A stretch of 64,000 bases of DNA from Anderseniella sp963700735 (GTDB lineage: Bacteria > Pseudomonadota > Alphaproteobacteria > Rhizobiales > Aestuariivirgaceae). Made by a program: the position numbers and the translations under genes. The notes under the pieces were generated by a model. It did not search any database and was not told the DNA's origin. It saw nothing but the letters and a program-made list of their open reading frames with translations. Shown here one piece after another: positions 34,375 to 43,102 of the stretch. The DNA lies in contig CAVOYR010000002.1 of NCBI GenBank assembly GCA_963700735.1, forward strand, positions 124,001-188,000, given 5' to 3'. Positions within the stretch are counted from its first letter, which is position 1. Every line of letters starts with the position of its first letter.

Positions 34375-36148
34375 ATGCTGAAGATATTCAAGATATTCCT
34401 GCGTGCCAGAGGCACCAATCCGTGGGCCGTGGTGGCATGCCTCGTGCTGGCTTCGGTGGCTGAGATCGTCTCGCTGTCGGCCATGCTGCCGGCACTGCTG
34501 ACGGTATCCGGTGAACAGGCCAACCTGCCGCCCGCCTTCAATACGGTCGTGGACAGCGTGCTGGCATTCACCGGCATTCCCAAGACTTCTCGGTGGCCTG
34601 ACATTCGCGGTGGTGTTTGCCCTCATCCTGCGGTCGATCCTGCTGGGTGCAGCCCTCACCTATGCGGGTTTCTCGATTGCCAACGTCTCGACGCGCCTGC
34701 GCGAAGACCTGCTGAAATCGATGTTCGCCACGAGATGGCGCTACTTCGTCGAACATCGCGCCGGCAGCATCGCCAACACCATTTCCGTCGACGCGACGCG
34801 CGCAGGTCAGGCCTATCTCGAATCGGCAAAGTTCGTCGCCGGCATCATCCAGGCAGCCGGATACCTCATCATCGCGCTGATGGCATCGGTACAGTTTGCC
34901 ATCGCCGGGCTGGTGATCGGACTGATCCTTGTCGGCGGGCTGGGCAAGCTCATTGCCGTCAGCCGCAGGGCCGGCAAGCATCAGGTCGAGTCGACCCGTG
35001 ACCTCGTCACGCTGGTGGCCGACAGTCTCAACAACATCAAGCCGATCAAGTCGATGAACCGCACTGCGCCCTTCATCGCCATGTTCGGGGAGAACCTGAA
35101 CAAGCTCAACCGCTCGATCAAGGCGCAGGTGCTGTCCTCGCAGGCGCTGGAGCGCGGCACGGACCTCCTCATCGCCGTCCTGATCGGCACGTCGTTCTAC
35201 CTGGCCGTGGGCGTGTTCAACGTGTCGCTTGCTGCCGTTACCGTGCTGGGCATCATCTCGTTCCAGTCCTTTGCGGTGGTACGGCGGCTGCAGTCCTACC
35301 TGCAGCGCGCCGCCGAACTGCAAGCGGCCTATTTCAGCGTGGAAAAGATTGCCGATCAGCTCAACCGAGAGGCAGAACGCGCCGGAGGTGACACCGACAT
35401 TACCCTCGATCATGCTGCAAGGTTTGAAAACGTCACGTTCTCTCACGAGGACAAGCCGACCGTCCGCGACATCTCACTGGAGATTCCAGCCGGCAAGATC
35501 ACCGTGCTGCAGGGTCCGTCGGGGGCTGGCAAGACGACGCTGGTCGACATGCTGCTGGGCCTGCACGAGCCCGACGAAGGCCGCATCACCATCGACGACC
35601 GCCCGCTCACCGGCCTGTCGCTGATCGCGTGGCGGTCCATGGTTGGCTACGTGCCGCAGGAACTGTCGCTGCTGCATGCTTCCCTGCGTGACAACATTGC
35701 GCTGGGCAACAGCAGTCTCAGCGACGAGCAGTTGCGGGCCGCGCTGAAGCTGGCCCAGGCCAGCGATTTCATCGACAGCCTGCCAGACGGGCTTGACAGC
35801 AATGCCGGTGAAATGGGCGGCAGGCTGTCCGGTGGCCAGCGCCAGCGCATCGCGCTCGCCCGGGCGCTGGTGGGCGACCCGAAGCTGCTGATCCTTGATG
35901 AAGTGACCAGCGCCCTCGACCCTGAAACCGAGGCCAGCATCTGCCGCACCGCGCAGCAACTTGCGGGCCGGTATACCATCATTGCCATCACCCACCGGCC
36001 TGCATGGTCGGCCATCGCCGACCGGCTGTACAAGATCGACAATGGCATGGCAGCCGAGATCAGCCTCGACCGCAAGGCTTCTGCAGCCCGCAAGACGTCT
36101 GCCAGGGGCAAGACCAGGGGCGCGGCCAAAACGAAGGCTTCCTCATGA
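34375..36148 (+). pseudogene. MsbA-like ABC exporter, frame broken by one inserted base near 34588
   Basis: A fused permease-ATPase of the lipid exporter type. The first frame, from ATG 34375, gives MLKIFKIFLRARGTNPW, the first membrane helix and a periplasmic loop to about residue 71. After ACT at 34585-34587 the translation turns to nonsense; in the next frame it continues properly (LGGLTFAVVFALILRSILLG) through the remaining helices. The nucleotide-binding domain is complete: Walker A GPSGAGKTT, signature LSGGQRQRIALARAL, Walker B LLILDEVTSALD and a His switch in ITHRPAW. Deleting one T near 34588 restores a single frame of about 590 residues. The C-terminus has a Lys/Ala-rich tail. The ceramide synthase-like gene starts inside its stop (ATGA). 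Confidence 0.82.
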
Positions 36149-37308
36149 CCAGCCTGGAGATCAGGCCGGTTGTAACCCGCAGTGACCGGGCAGCCTTCCT
36201 GAAGGTGCCCCATCTCGTCTTCGCCGATGACCCGGCCTGGATTGCACCGCTGACCTTCGAACGGGCGCAGCACATTTCACCAAGGCATAACCCGTTCTTC
36301 GAGCATGCAACCGCGCAACTGTTCGTGGCCTGGAGCGGAAACCGCCCGGTCGGACGCATCTCGGCCCAGGTCGATGACCTGCGCAATGCCCGCCACCAGG
36401 ACGCGACCGGCATGTTCGGTTTCCTGGATGCAGGCGACGATGCGCGCCTGTTTGCAGCCCTGCTGGCAACCGCCGAGGCGTGGCTGGTCAAGCAGGGCAT
36501 GGCGCGTGCCATCGGTCCGTTCAGCTTTTCCATCAACGAGGAAACCGGGCTGCTGGTGTCCGGCTTCGAGCATCCGCCTGCCGTGATGATGGGCCATGCA
36601 CGCCGCTGGTACGGCCCCCACGTCGAGGCAGCAGGCTATGCCCGTGTCAAGGACGTGCTGGCCTACAGCTTCGACAACTCCCAGCCGTTACCGCGCGGGC
36701 TTGCCGGCATGTTGCGCAAGGTCGAGGCCACCGGCGATCTCGTGGTGCGCCCGCTCAGCAAGAAGAACCTTGACCGTGACCTCGCCATCCTGATCGACAT
36801 CTTCAACGACGCCTGGTCCGGCAACTGGGGGTTCACACCGTTCTCCGATGCCGAGATCGCCAAGCTGGGCAGCGACCTGAAGATGCTGGTGCAGGAAGGC
36901 TACATCGCCTTCGCCGAGTACCAGGGCCAGCCCGCCGCCATGGCAGTGACCTTGCCGGACATCAATCGCGCGGCGCGGGATTTGCGCGGCTCGCTGCTGC
37001 CGTTCGGCGTGTTCAAGCTGCTCGCGCGGCTGAAGCTGAAGGCGCCCGAGGCGGTGCGCATGCCGCTGATGGGCGTTCGCCGGCAGTACCACGGCACGCC
37101 GGTCGGCTCGGCACTCGCCATCGCGGTGATCGATGCCATCCGGCAGTACCACGTGGGCCGGGGAACCCGGCACGCCGAACTGTCATGGATACTCGACGAC
37201 AACATGCCGATGCGCCGCATGATCGAGGCCGTCGGCGGCGTCGAATACAAGACCTACCGCATCTATGAACGCCAGCTTTCCGCCAAGGCACCGGGATCTT
37301 CCGCATGA
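36145..37308 (+). CDS. GNAT-fold acyltransferase, probable bacterial ceramide synthase (bCerS)
   Basis: A 387-residue protein of the acyltransferase family often misannotated as 'dATP pyrophosphohydrolase' or plain GNAT. In Caulobacter a member of this family is the bacterial ceramide synthase that N-acylates 3-ketosphinganine. Typical segments are HNPFFEHATAQLFVAWSGNRPVGRISAQVD, IGPFSFSINEETGLLVSGFEHPPAVMMGHARRWYG, and a C-terminal GNAT half with AELSWILDDNMPMRRMIEAVGG. The start overlaps the ABC exporter stop and the stop overlaps the metallophosphoesterase start by four bases each. An ATG upstream (36004) lies inside the ABC gene. The location, on the arm facing serine palmitoyltransferase, supports the assignment. 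The acyl donor is not visible. Confidence 0.8.
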   Translation: MTSLEIRPVVTRSDRAAFLKVPHLVFADDPAWIAPLTFERAQHISPRHNPFFEHATAQLFVAWSGNRPVGRISAQVDDLRNARHQDATGMFGFLDAGDDARLFAALLATAEAWLVKQGMARAIGPFSFSINEETGLLVSGFEHPPAVMMGHARRWYGPHVEAAGYARVKDVLAYSFDNSQPLPRGLAGMLRKVEATGDLVVRPLSKKNLDRDLAILIDIFNDAWSGNWGFTPFSDAEIAKLGSDLKMLVQEGYIAFAEYQGQPAAMAVTLPDINRAARDLRGSLLPFGVFKLLARLKLKAPEAVRMPLMGVRRQYHGTPVGSALAIAVIDAIRQYHVGRGTRHAELSWILDDNMPMRRMIEAVGGVEYKTYRIYERQLSAKAPGSSA

Positions 37309-38222
37309 TGCGGCTGGCCCACATATCCGACGTGCACCTGGGGCCTGTACCGCCGCTCAACCCGGTAAACCTCACCTCCAAGCGGCTGGTCGGCTACAAT
37401 TCATGGATCTTCCGCCGCCGCGCCATCCATGACCCGGCCATCACGCAAGCCATCCTGAAGGACATCAAGGCCGCCGCCCCCGATCACCTGATGTTCACCG
37501 GCGACCTGATCAACATCTCGCTGCGCCGCGAATTCATCAACGGGGCCAGCTGGCTGCAGAACGCCGGCAAGCCGGACTGGATGTCGTTCGTGCCGGGCAA
37601 TCACGATGCCTATGTCACCACCGACTGGGAGACAGGCATGGGCCTGTGGGGCGATTACATGACGGGCGACCTGGCGGTGCCCGGTGCCCGGCCCACCTCG
37701 TGCGTGGCAATGCCGTTTCCCTACGTGCGCCAGCGCCGCAACGTGGCGTTGATAGGTGTTACCACCGCCATGCCCAGCCGGCCCGGCCGCGCCACCGGCG
37801 TGATGGGGGCCGCCCAGATCGAGGCATTGGCGGCAAGCCTTTCCAATTTGCGCCAGCGCGGGTTCTACCGCATTCTTATGATCCACCACCCGCCGCTGCA
37901 GGGCCTCGCCAGGTCCCACAAGGCCCTCAAGGACGCCGCCGAACTGACCGGCGTACTGGCCGACGAAGGCTGCGACCTGGTGGTGCACGGCCACAACCAT
38001 ACCGCGACCCATCGCAAGCTTGCCACGCGCCACGGCACGGCTCACATTGTGGGCGTACCGTCGGCAAGCTCGAACGGCAACCGCAACACCGAGCTTGCCG
38101 CATGGAACGAATATGTGGTCCGTCGCGTCTCCGGCGAGTGGCAGACCACGGTGAACATTCGCCAATGGAATAATGTCACGCGGCAGTTTACGCCACAAAC
38201 CAGCTACACTCTGGAGCCATAG
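37305..38222 (+). CDS. Metallophosphoesterase
   Basis: A 305-residue calcineurin-like phosphoesterase. The metal-binding motifs are intact: AHISDVHLG (residues 5-13), FTGDLI (near 65), PGNHDAY (near 98), HHPP (about 197) and the terminal VVHGHNHT (about 229). The last set HxH is complete. The enzyme removes a phosphate or splits a phosphodiester; LpxH-like pyrophosphatases belong to the same fold. In this lipid locus a lipid phosphate or UDP-lipid substrate is plausible, but not proven. It is coupled to the gene before it (four-base overlap) and 15 bases before LptF. No signal peptide is present, so it is cytoplasmic. Confidence 0.88.
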   Translation: MMRLAHISDVHLGPVPPLNPVNLTSKRLVGYNSWIFRRRAIHDPAITQAILKDIKAAAPDHLMFTGDLINISLRREFINGASWLQNAGKPDWMSFVPGNHDAYVTTDWETGMGLWGDYMTGDLAVPGARPTSCVAMPFPYVRQRRNVALIGVTTAMPSRPGRATGVMGAAQIEALAASLSNLRQRGFYRILMIHHPPLQGLARSHKALKDAAELTGVLADEGCDLVVHGHNHTATHRKLATRHGTAHIVGVPSASSNGNRNTELAAWNEYVVRRVSGEWQTTVNIRQWNNVTRQFTPQTSYTLEP

Positions 38223-38237
38223 ACACCAGCACCGGGC

Positions 38238-39515
38238 TTGAAGCCCACCCACGAAAAGAGGACGGCACTGCGCCGGCGACCCGCCATTTTCAGGTTACCG
38301 ATCATCGAGCGGTACGTGATCCGCCAGGTTTCCATCCCGTTGCTGACGGCAATGGGGGCTGGCCTGTCGGTGCTGTGCGCCGAGCGCATCGTGCAGGTGC
38401 TCGACATCACGCTGGGCAACCGCAACTCGTTTGCGGTGGTGTTTCAGCTGCTGGCCTACTGGATGCCGCACTATATCGGCCTTGCTGCCCCGGTGGCGCT
38501 GTATCTCGGCCTGCTGTTCGGCTTCAGCAAGATGTCGAAGGATTCGGAGCTCGATGCGTTTCTCGCAGCCGGTGCCAGTCTCGGCCGGTTGACGCGCCCT
38601 GCCTCGCTGATCGCGATCGTGCTGGCCATGAACGCCGCCCTGATGTTCGGATGGGTACAGCCCTTCTCGCTGTATGCCTACCGGGCAACGGTGCACACGC
38701 TGGCCAACGTCGATGTGTTCTATCTCGCCGAGGAAGGCGTGTTCATGCAGACCGGCAAGCGCACGTTCATTCTCGACAAGCTGACGCGCGCTGACAACTC
38801 GTTCCAGCGCATCTTCATCTACGATGATTTCGGCGACAAGGGCAGCGAAACGATCACAGCCCAGTCTGGCCAGCTGGTCGACGATGAAGCCTCCGGTCAG
38901 CCCAAGCTCAGGCTGTACACCGGCCACCGGCTGGAAGTGAAGCAGCCACCCCAGGCAGGCAGCACCGGCACGGTGGCACCGCCGCTGGTCGGGGATTTCC
39001 GTTCCGCCGATGTCGGTCTTGGCCGGCTCCAGTCCGCCGTCTACCGCAACCGGGGTGCGGCACCACGCGAACTGACACTGACGGAGCTTTACACCCAGCT
39101 TCAGAGAACCGACCTCAAGCCCCGCTTCCGGCAGCTGGCAATCGCTGAGTTCAACATCAGGCTGGCACTGGTCGCGCTGGTGCTGGTGCTGCCGTTCCTG
39201 GCCCTGCCCTATTCGGTGGGCCAGCGGCGCGGCAACCGCGCCTACAGGTTCGCCGTGGCGTTGGTGCTGCTGGTGGCGTTTCATGAAATCCTGCAACAAG
39301 GCGCGACAGCGACAGGCTTGCGCGGCATATCGGTGTGGTGGACGATCTGGCTGCCCTTCGCGCTGTTCACCACCTTCGCCCTGTGGCGCTACTACGTCAC
39401 CTGCTACACCTTGCCGAGGCCCTGGCTCGATCCGCTCATCGAGGACATCGTTGACCGTGTGAAGGCACTGTGGCGCCGCATCCGCCCACCCCAGCCGGGA
39501 GTGAGCCGGGGATGA
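38238..39515 (+). CDS. LptF/LptG family permease (LptF-like, sphingolipid locus)
   Basis: A 425-residue inner-membrane protein of the YjgP/YjgQ family. LptF and LptG form with LptB the ABC transporter that extracts lipopolysaccharide for outer-membrane transport. The N-terminus IERYVIRQVSIPLLTAMGAG, two further helices, a central periplasmic beta-jellyroll region (about 145-290), and three C-terminal helices agree with the family. The start is uncertain: TTG at 38238 is the longest possible, 15 bases after the metallophosphoesterase stop, and no ATG lies before the first helix. LptF is usually located elsewhere, beside lptD; here it sits in the sphingolipid locus, so it is probably a paralogue used for sphingolipid export. 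No lptB is in the window. Confidence 0.85.
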   Translation: MKPTHEKRTALRRRPAIFRLPIIERYVIRQVSIPLLTAMGAGLSVLCAERIVQVLDITLGNRNSFAVVFQLLAYWMPHYIGLAAPVALYLGLLFGFSKMSKDSELDAFLAAGASLGRLTRPASLIAIVLAMNAALMFGWVQPFSLYAYRATVHTLANVDVFYLAEEGVFMQTGKRTFILDKLTRADNSFQRIFIYDDFGDKGSETITAQSGQLVDDEASGQPKLRLYTGHRLEVKQPPQAGSTGTVAPPLVGDFRSADVGLGRLQSAVYRNRGAAPRELTLTELYTQLQRTDLKPRFRQLAIAEFNIRLALVALVLVLPFLALPYSVGQRRGNRAYRFAVALVLLVAFHEILQQGATATGLRGISVWWTIWLPFALFTTFALWRYYVTCYTLPRPWLDPLIEDIVDRVKALWRRIRPPQPGVSRG

Positions 39516-40588
39516 AGACAATTGGCTGGCTGTTGTCGCGCATGATACTGGTGCGGTTTATCACGATCCTGCTGGGCATTTCGGCCTTCGTGGTGTCGCT
39601 GACGCTGGTGACCTACTCCGAGGAAATCATCAAACAGGGCGGCGGCACGTCTGCGGCGCTGGGCCACTATGCGCTGCTGTTGCTGCCGGTGACGGCTTCG
39701 ACCTTCATGGCGATATCGGTTCTGCTCGCCATCCTGCTGGCGCTGGTCGAGCTGTCCTATCGCTCCGAGATGACGGCCATCTGGGCGACCGGCCTGTCGC
39801 CAATGCGCGTGATCATGATGCTCATGCCGATGAGCCTGGTCATCGGCGGCATCACCTTCCTGATCGCCGATCAGGCCGTGCCGCGCGTCACGCCGGAACT
39901 GACCGAATGGGGCATCGGTGAATACAGCCGCAAGAAGGCAGCCGTCGGCAACAAGGGCCCGATCTGGATGCGGGCGGGCACCGACATCCTGCGTGCAGGC
40001 AGCGCCAATGCAAATGCCACCGAGCTGGGCGACATCATCATTTTCAAGCGCAATGACACAGGCGAACTGGAAGAGCAGATCAGGGCCGAGACGGCTGTCC
40101 TGGTCAACCGCCGCTGGCAGTTGGACAACGTGGTCATCTACCACGCCGAGAACGTCCGGCCTGACCGCGTGTCGCGGATGATCTATTCCGGCAACATGCA
40201 GCCTGCCCGCTCCGGCAAACGGTCGGGCGAGCCCGCCGAGATGTCTGCAGTTGACCTTGGATACTTCATCCGCAACGCAGGCTTCGGCATCAAGCCGGTG
40301 CACGTGTTCGAAACCTGGTGGTACCGGCGCGTGTCACTGCTGCTGACACCCCTGCTGATGGTGGCACTGTGCATTCCGCTGGCCGTGCGTTTCCGCCGTG
40401 GCGGTGGTGCAGGCCGGCTGTTCATGATCGGCCTTGCCATCGGCTTCACGTTCTCGATCTTCGAGGGCATCGCCCTGACCATGGGCGAGGTTGGCTTCGT
40501 GCCACCCATCTTCGGCGCGTGGGCGCCGTTCCTGATCTATGCCGCCATAGCGGCAGCCATCGCCTTCAGGGCAGAAACCGTCAGCTGA
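39512..40588 (+). CDS. LptF/LptG family permease (LptG-like, sphingolipid locus)
   Basis: A 358-residue partner of the preceding LptF-like protein. It starts MKTIGWLLSRMILVRFITILLGISAFV, the LptG-type opening, and has membrane segments near 15-38, 57-80, 100-122 and three at the C-terminus (about 270-355), around a periplasmic jellyroll domain. The ATG at 39512 overlaps the previous stop by four bases; a more upstream in-frame start at 39470 is less likely. It is the last gene of the plus-strand arm and ends 2 bases before the stop of the convergent serine palmitoyltransferase. With LptF it could move a sphingolipid out of the inner membrane; the ATPase would be supplied from elsewhere. Confidence 0.85.
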   Translation: MKTIGWLLSRMILVRFITILLGISAFVVSLTLVTYSEEIIKQGGGTSAALGHYALLLLPVTASTFMAISVLLAILLALVELSYRSEMTAIWATGLSPMRVIMMLMPMSLVIGGITFLIADQAVPRVTPELTEWGIGEYSRKKAAVGNKGPIWMRAGTDILRAGSANANATELGDIIIFKRNDTGELEEQIRAETAVLVNRRWQLDNVVIYHAENVRPDRVSRMIYSGNMQPARSGKRSGEPAEMSAVDLGYFIRNAGFGIKPVHVFETWWYRRVSLLLTPLLMVALCIPLAVRFRRGGGAGRLFMIGLAIGFTFSIFEGIALTMGEVGFVPPIFGAWAPFLIYAAIAAAIAFRAETVS

Positions 40589-40590
40589 TA

Positions 40591-41796
40591 TCAGGCCGAC
40601 GCTGCCATTTGCGTATTGCCCACCACGACGCTGGAAAACAGCTCGATGATGCGGTCGATTTCCGCCTCGGTATGGGCAGCCGACACCGAGCAGCGCAGCA
40701 GGCACAACTTGCCGGGCGTGCCGGGCGGCAAGGCGATGTTGACGTAGACGCCAGCCGCGAGAAGCTGGTTCCACATCACCAGTGTTGACGGCTCGTCGGC
40801 GCACTTGACCGCGATTACCGGGCTGACCTGGTCGCACCCGAGTTCGAGCCCCAGGCCCTTCAGGCCATGGAACAACCGCGCCGAATTGGACTGCAGCCTG
40901 TCGCGCCGCTGCGGCTCACGGGCCAGCACCCGCACGGCAGCTGTGGCCGTGGCAATAGACGCAGGCGACGGTGACGCCGTGAACATGTAGGGCTTGGAGG
41001 CATAGCGCAGCGTGTCGAACATCGGATGGTTCGAGGCACCGAACCCGCCGATTGCCCCAATCGACTTGGAGAAGGTGCCGACGATGAAATCAGCCTCGTC
41101 CATCAGCCCTGCCTCATCGGCAAGTCCGCGGCCATTGGGGCCGAGCACGCCGAACGAGTGCGCCTCGTCCACCAGCAGCTGGAAGCCGTGCTTGCGCTTC
41201 ACCGCGACGAATTCCGCCAGTGGCGCGCGGTCGCCCAGCATCGAGTAGATGCCTTCGAGCACAACCAGCCGGCCGCCGCCATCGTCTTCCATGCGGGTCA
41301 GCCGCTTGTCGAGGTCGGCTGCATCATTGTGGCGGAACCGCACCAGCTTGGCTCCTGACAGCGTGCAGCCATCGTAGATCGAGGAATGGCTGTCGGCATC
41401 GAGGAAGATGGTATCCTTCGGACCTGCAAGCCCGGCCATCATGCCGAGGTTGGCCTGGTATCCGGTCGAAAACACGATGCAGTTCTTCATGCCGAGGAAT
41501 GTGGCCAACTCGGCTTCCAGCTCTTCGTGGATGGCATAGCTGCCATTGGCAATGCGCGATCCGGTGGTGCCGGTGCCATGCTCGGCCAGCGCCTTCTGGC
41601 CTGCCTCGACGCACGACGGCTCGAACGTGATGCCCATGTAGTTGTTGGTGCCGGCCAGGATGGTGTCGCGGCCGTTGATCATGGCGCGCGTGGGCGACAG
41701 GATCTTGTCATTGACCGGGCCGATGCGCGAACCGGCCTGTTCAACCGCATGCATCCGCTCCAGCAGCGGCTTGTACTTGTCGAGCAGGTCGGTCAT
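40591..41796 (-). CDS. spt: Serine palmitoyltransferase
   Basis: A 401-residue PLP-dependent alpha-oxoamine synthase that condenses serine with an acyl thioester to 3-ketosphinganine, the first step of sphingolipid synthesis. The PLP-forming lysine is in GTFSKSIGAIGG (Lys244), and the cofactor-binding Asp/His are in LLVDEAHSFG (Asp210, His213). The family also includes 8-amino-7-oxononanoate synthase and 2-amino-3-ketobutyrate ligase. The adjacent ACP, acyl-ACP ligase and reductase, with GNAT acyltransferase on the other arm, separate it from those. The ATG at 41796 is clear. It lies 14 bases after the ACP gene and probably uses an acyl-ACP as donor, as in Caulobacter. Confidence 0.92.
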   Translation of the reverse strand: MTDLLDKYKPLLERMHAVEQAGSRIGPVNDKILSPTRAMINGRDTILAGTNNYMGITFEPSCVEAGQKALAEHGTGTTGSRIANGSYAIHEELEAELATFLGMKNCIVFSTGYQANLGMMAGLAGPKDTIFLDADSHSSIYDGCTLSGAKLVRFRHNDAADLDKRLTRMEDDGGGRLVVLEGIYSMLGDRAPLAEFVAVKRKHGFQLLVDEAHSFGVLGPNGRGLADEAGLMDEADFIVGTFSKSIGAIGGFGASNHPMFDTLRYASKPYMFTASPSPASIATATAAVRVLAREPQRRDRLQSNSARLFHGLKGLGLELGCDQVSPVIAVKCADEPSTLVMWNQLLAAGVYVNIALPPGTPGKLCLLRCSVSAAHTEAEIDRIIELFSSVVVGNTQMAASA

Positions 41797-41810
41797 CGGC
41801 GTGTTTGTCC

Positions 41811-42062
41811 TTATGCCTTCTTCACCCGCGCCTTCACCACGCCAACCAGATCACGCATGGTATGCGTGTCCGACAGCACGTTGAGCGGAATGTCGATGTT
41901 GAAGTGATCTTCAACTTCCATCACGAAATCCATCACCGACACCGAGTTGATGGCCAGGTCGACGGCAATCTCCGTGTCCGGCCTGATGGCAATGTTCTTC
42001 TCGTTGAACGGCGCGAGCAGTTCAGCCAGCTTGTCGAAAATCTCGGTGTCTTGCGTCGTCAT
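41811..42062 (-). CDS. Acyl carrier protein dedicated to the sphingolipid locus
   Basis: An 83-residue acyl carrier protein. The phosphopantetheine-bearing serine is Ser40 in LAINSVSVMDFVMEVEDHF; the usual DSL is NSV, which is typical of the accessory ACP in Caulobacter-type ceramide loci and unlike the housekeeping AcpP. The helical pattern is complete. I chose the ATG at 42062; upstream frame continues without meaning. It sits between the reductase and serine palmitoyltransferase genes, 14 bases before the latter. It probably carries the acyl group made by the acyl-AMP ligase and delivers it to serine palmitoyltransferase. Confidence 0.9.
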   Translation of the reverse strand: MTTQDTEIFDKLAELLAPFNEKNIAIRPDTEIAVDLAINSVSVMDFVMEVEDHFNIDIPLNVLSDTHTMRDLVGVVKARVKKA

Positions 42063-42108
42063 TCGTTCAAGTCTTTCTAGCAGGATTGTGCCGCTTTGTA
42101 GGCGGGCT

Positions 42109-43071
42109 TCAAGCCGCAGGCAACCATCCGTTCCGCCTGTACCACTGCAATGTCGACGCATAGCCTTCAGCAAACCGGATGCGGGGCTGCCAGTCGCTGT
42201 CATCCTGCAACCTGAGCCCGGAACACACCCAGTCAGGATGGTACAATTCCGCCACCTTGCCGCGGTTGAGAATGACCGGCTTGCCCGACACCTTCATCCA
42301 ACCCTCCGCCGCCAGTGCGGCCGCCTGCACAATCGGTCGCGGCAGCAGCAACAACCGCCCCTGCCGGCCCGTTGACTTCGCTGCATCCGCAACCATGCCG
42401 GCAAACGTATAGCCGCCCGGCGTGCCGTCATCGACCTCGTAGACCGCCCCAGCCTTGCCACGGCCTTCGGCAACAGTGGCGAGTGCGCGGGCCAGATCCG
42501 TCACCTCGATCAGCGACAGCCGTTGCGCCGGCGTGCCGGTGAGCAGCGTGACGCGTCCGGCCAACTGGCGCACCAGCGGCAACGTCGCCCGGTCGCCGGG
42601 ACCGTAGACGGCGGGCGGACGCACGATGACGAGTTCACCCCGCGCACTACCGGAATACATCTGCCGCGCAATTGCCTCGCCCTCGGCCTTCGATGCCGCA
42701 TAGCCAGACAGCTGCGGTTCCCGCGCGGCCAGCGATGACACCAGCACCAGCCGCGCGACACCGGCGCGGCTGGCGGCCTCGGCAACAGCAAGGCTGCCGT
42801 CGCGGTTGGTCGCCATGAACCCTGCACGGTCCAGCGCCTTGATCGCTCCCGCCAAATGGATCAGCGCATCGGCACTCTCGGCAAGGCGGGCCACCGCCTG
42901 GACATCGTTCAGCGATCCGGCAACCACTTCAAGCCGCGCGTTGAGCCGCACGACATCAGGCACGCCCGCCACGTCACGCGCCAGTAAGCGCACATCGTGA
43001 CCACGATTCAGCAGCTCCCGGGCAACATGCTGCCCGACAAAGCCGGTTGAGCCGGTCAGCGAAATCAGCAT
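42109..43071 (-). CDS. cerR: NAD(P)-dependent epimerase/dehydratase, probable ceramide reductase (CerR)
   Basis: A 320-residue extended SDR. The cofactor motif is TGSTGFVG (residues 6-13) and the catalytic Tyr-x3-Lys is YAASK (Tyr124, Lys128). In Caulobacter the equivalent gene between the ACP and acyl-ACP ligase genes is CerR, which reduces the 3-keto group after N-acylation, a bacterial order of steps that differs from eukaryotes. The ATG at 43071 fits the family start MLISLTGSTGFVGQH; the longer open frame upstream belongs to the ligase antisense. It lies 46 bases before the ACP gene and 31 after the ligase. The C-terminal part has two hydrophobic stretches (near 250-265). Confidence 0.85.
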   Translation of the reverse strand: MLISLTGSTGFVGQHVARELLNRGHDVRLLARDVAGVPDVVRLNARLEVVAGSLNDVQAVARLAESADALIHLAGAIKALDRAGFMATNRDGSLAVAEAASRAGVARLVLVSSLAAREPQLSGYAASKAEGEAIARQMYSGSARGELVIVRPPAVYGPGDRATLPLVRQLAGRVTLLTGTPAQRLSLIEVTDLARALATVAEGRGKAGAVYEVDDGTPGGYTFAGMVADAAKSTGRQGRLLLLPRPIVQAAALAAEGWMKVSGKPVILNRGKVAELYHPDWVCSGLRLQDDSDWQPRIRFAEGYASTLQWYRRNGWLPAA

Positions 43072-43102
43072 GAAACATCCACCGGCTTGAAACTCCCGGC
43101 GG

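Noticed and set aside
38295..39521. 408-residue minus-strand ORF opposite LptF
   Set aside because: Shadow; Gln/His-rich without domain pattern, and LptF is clear.
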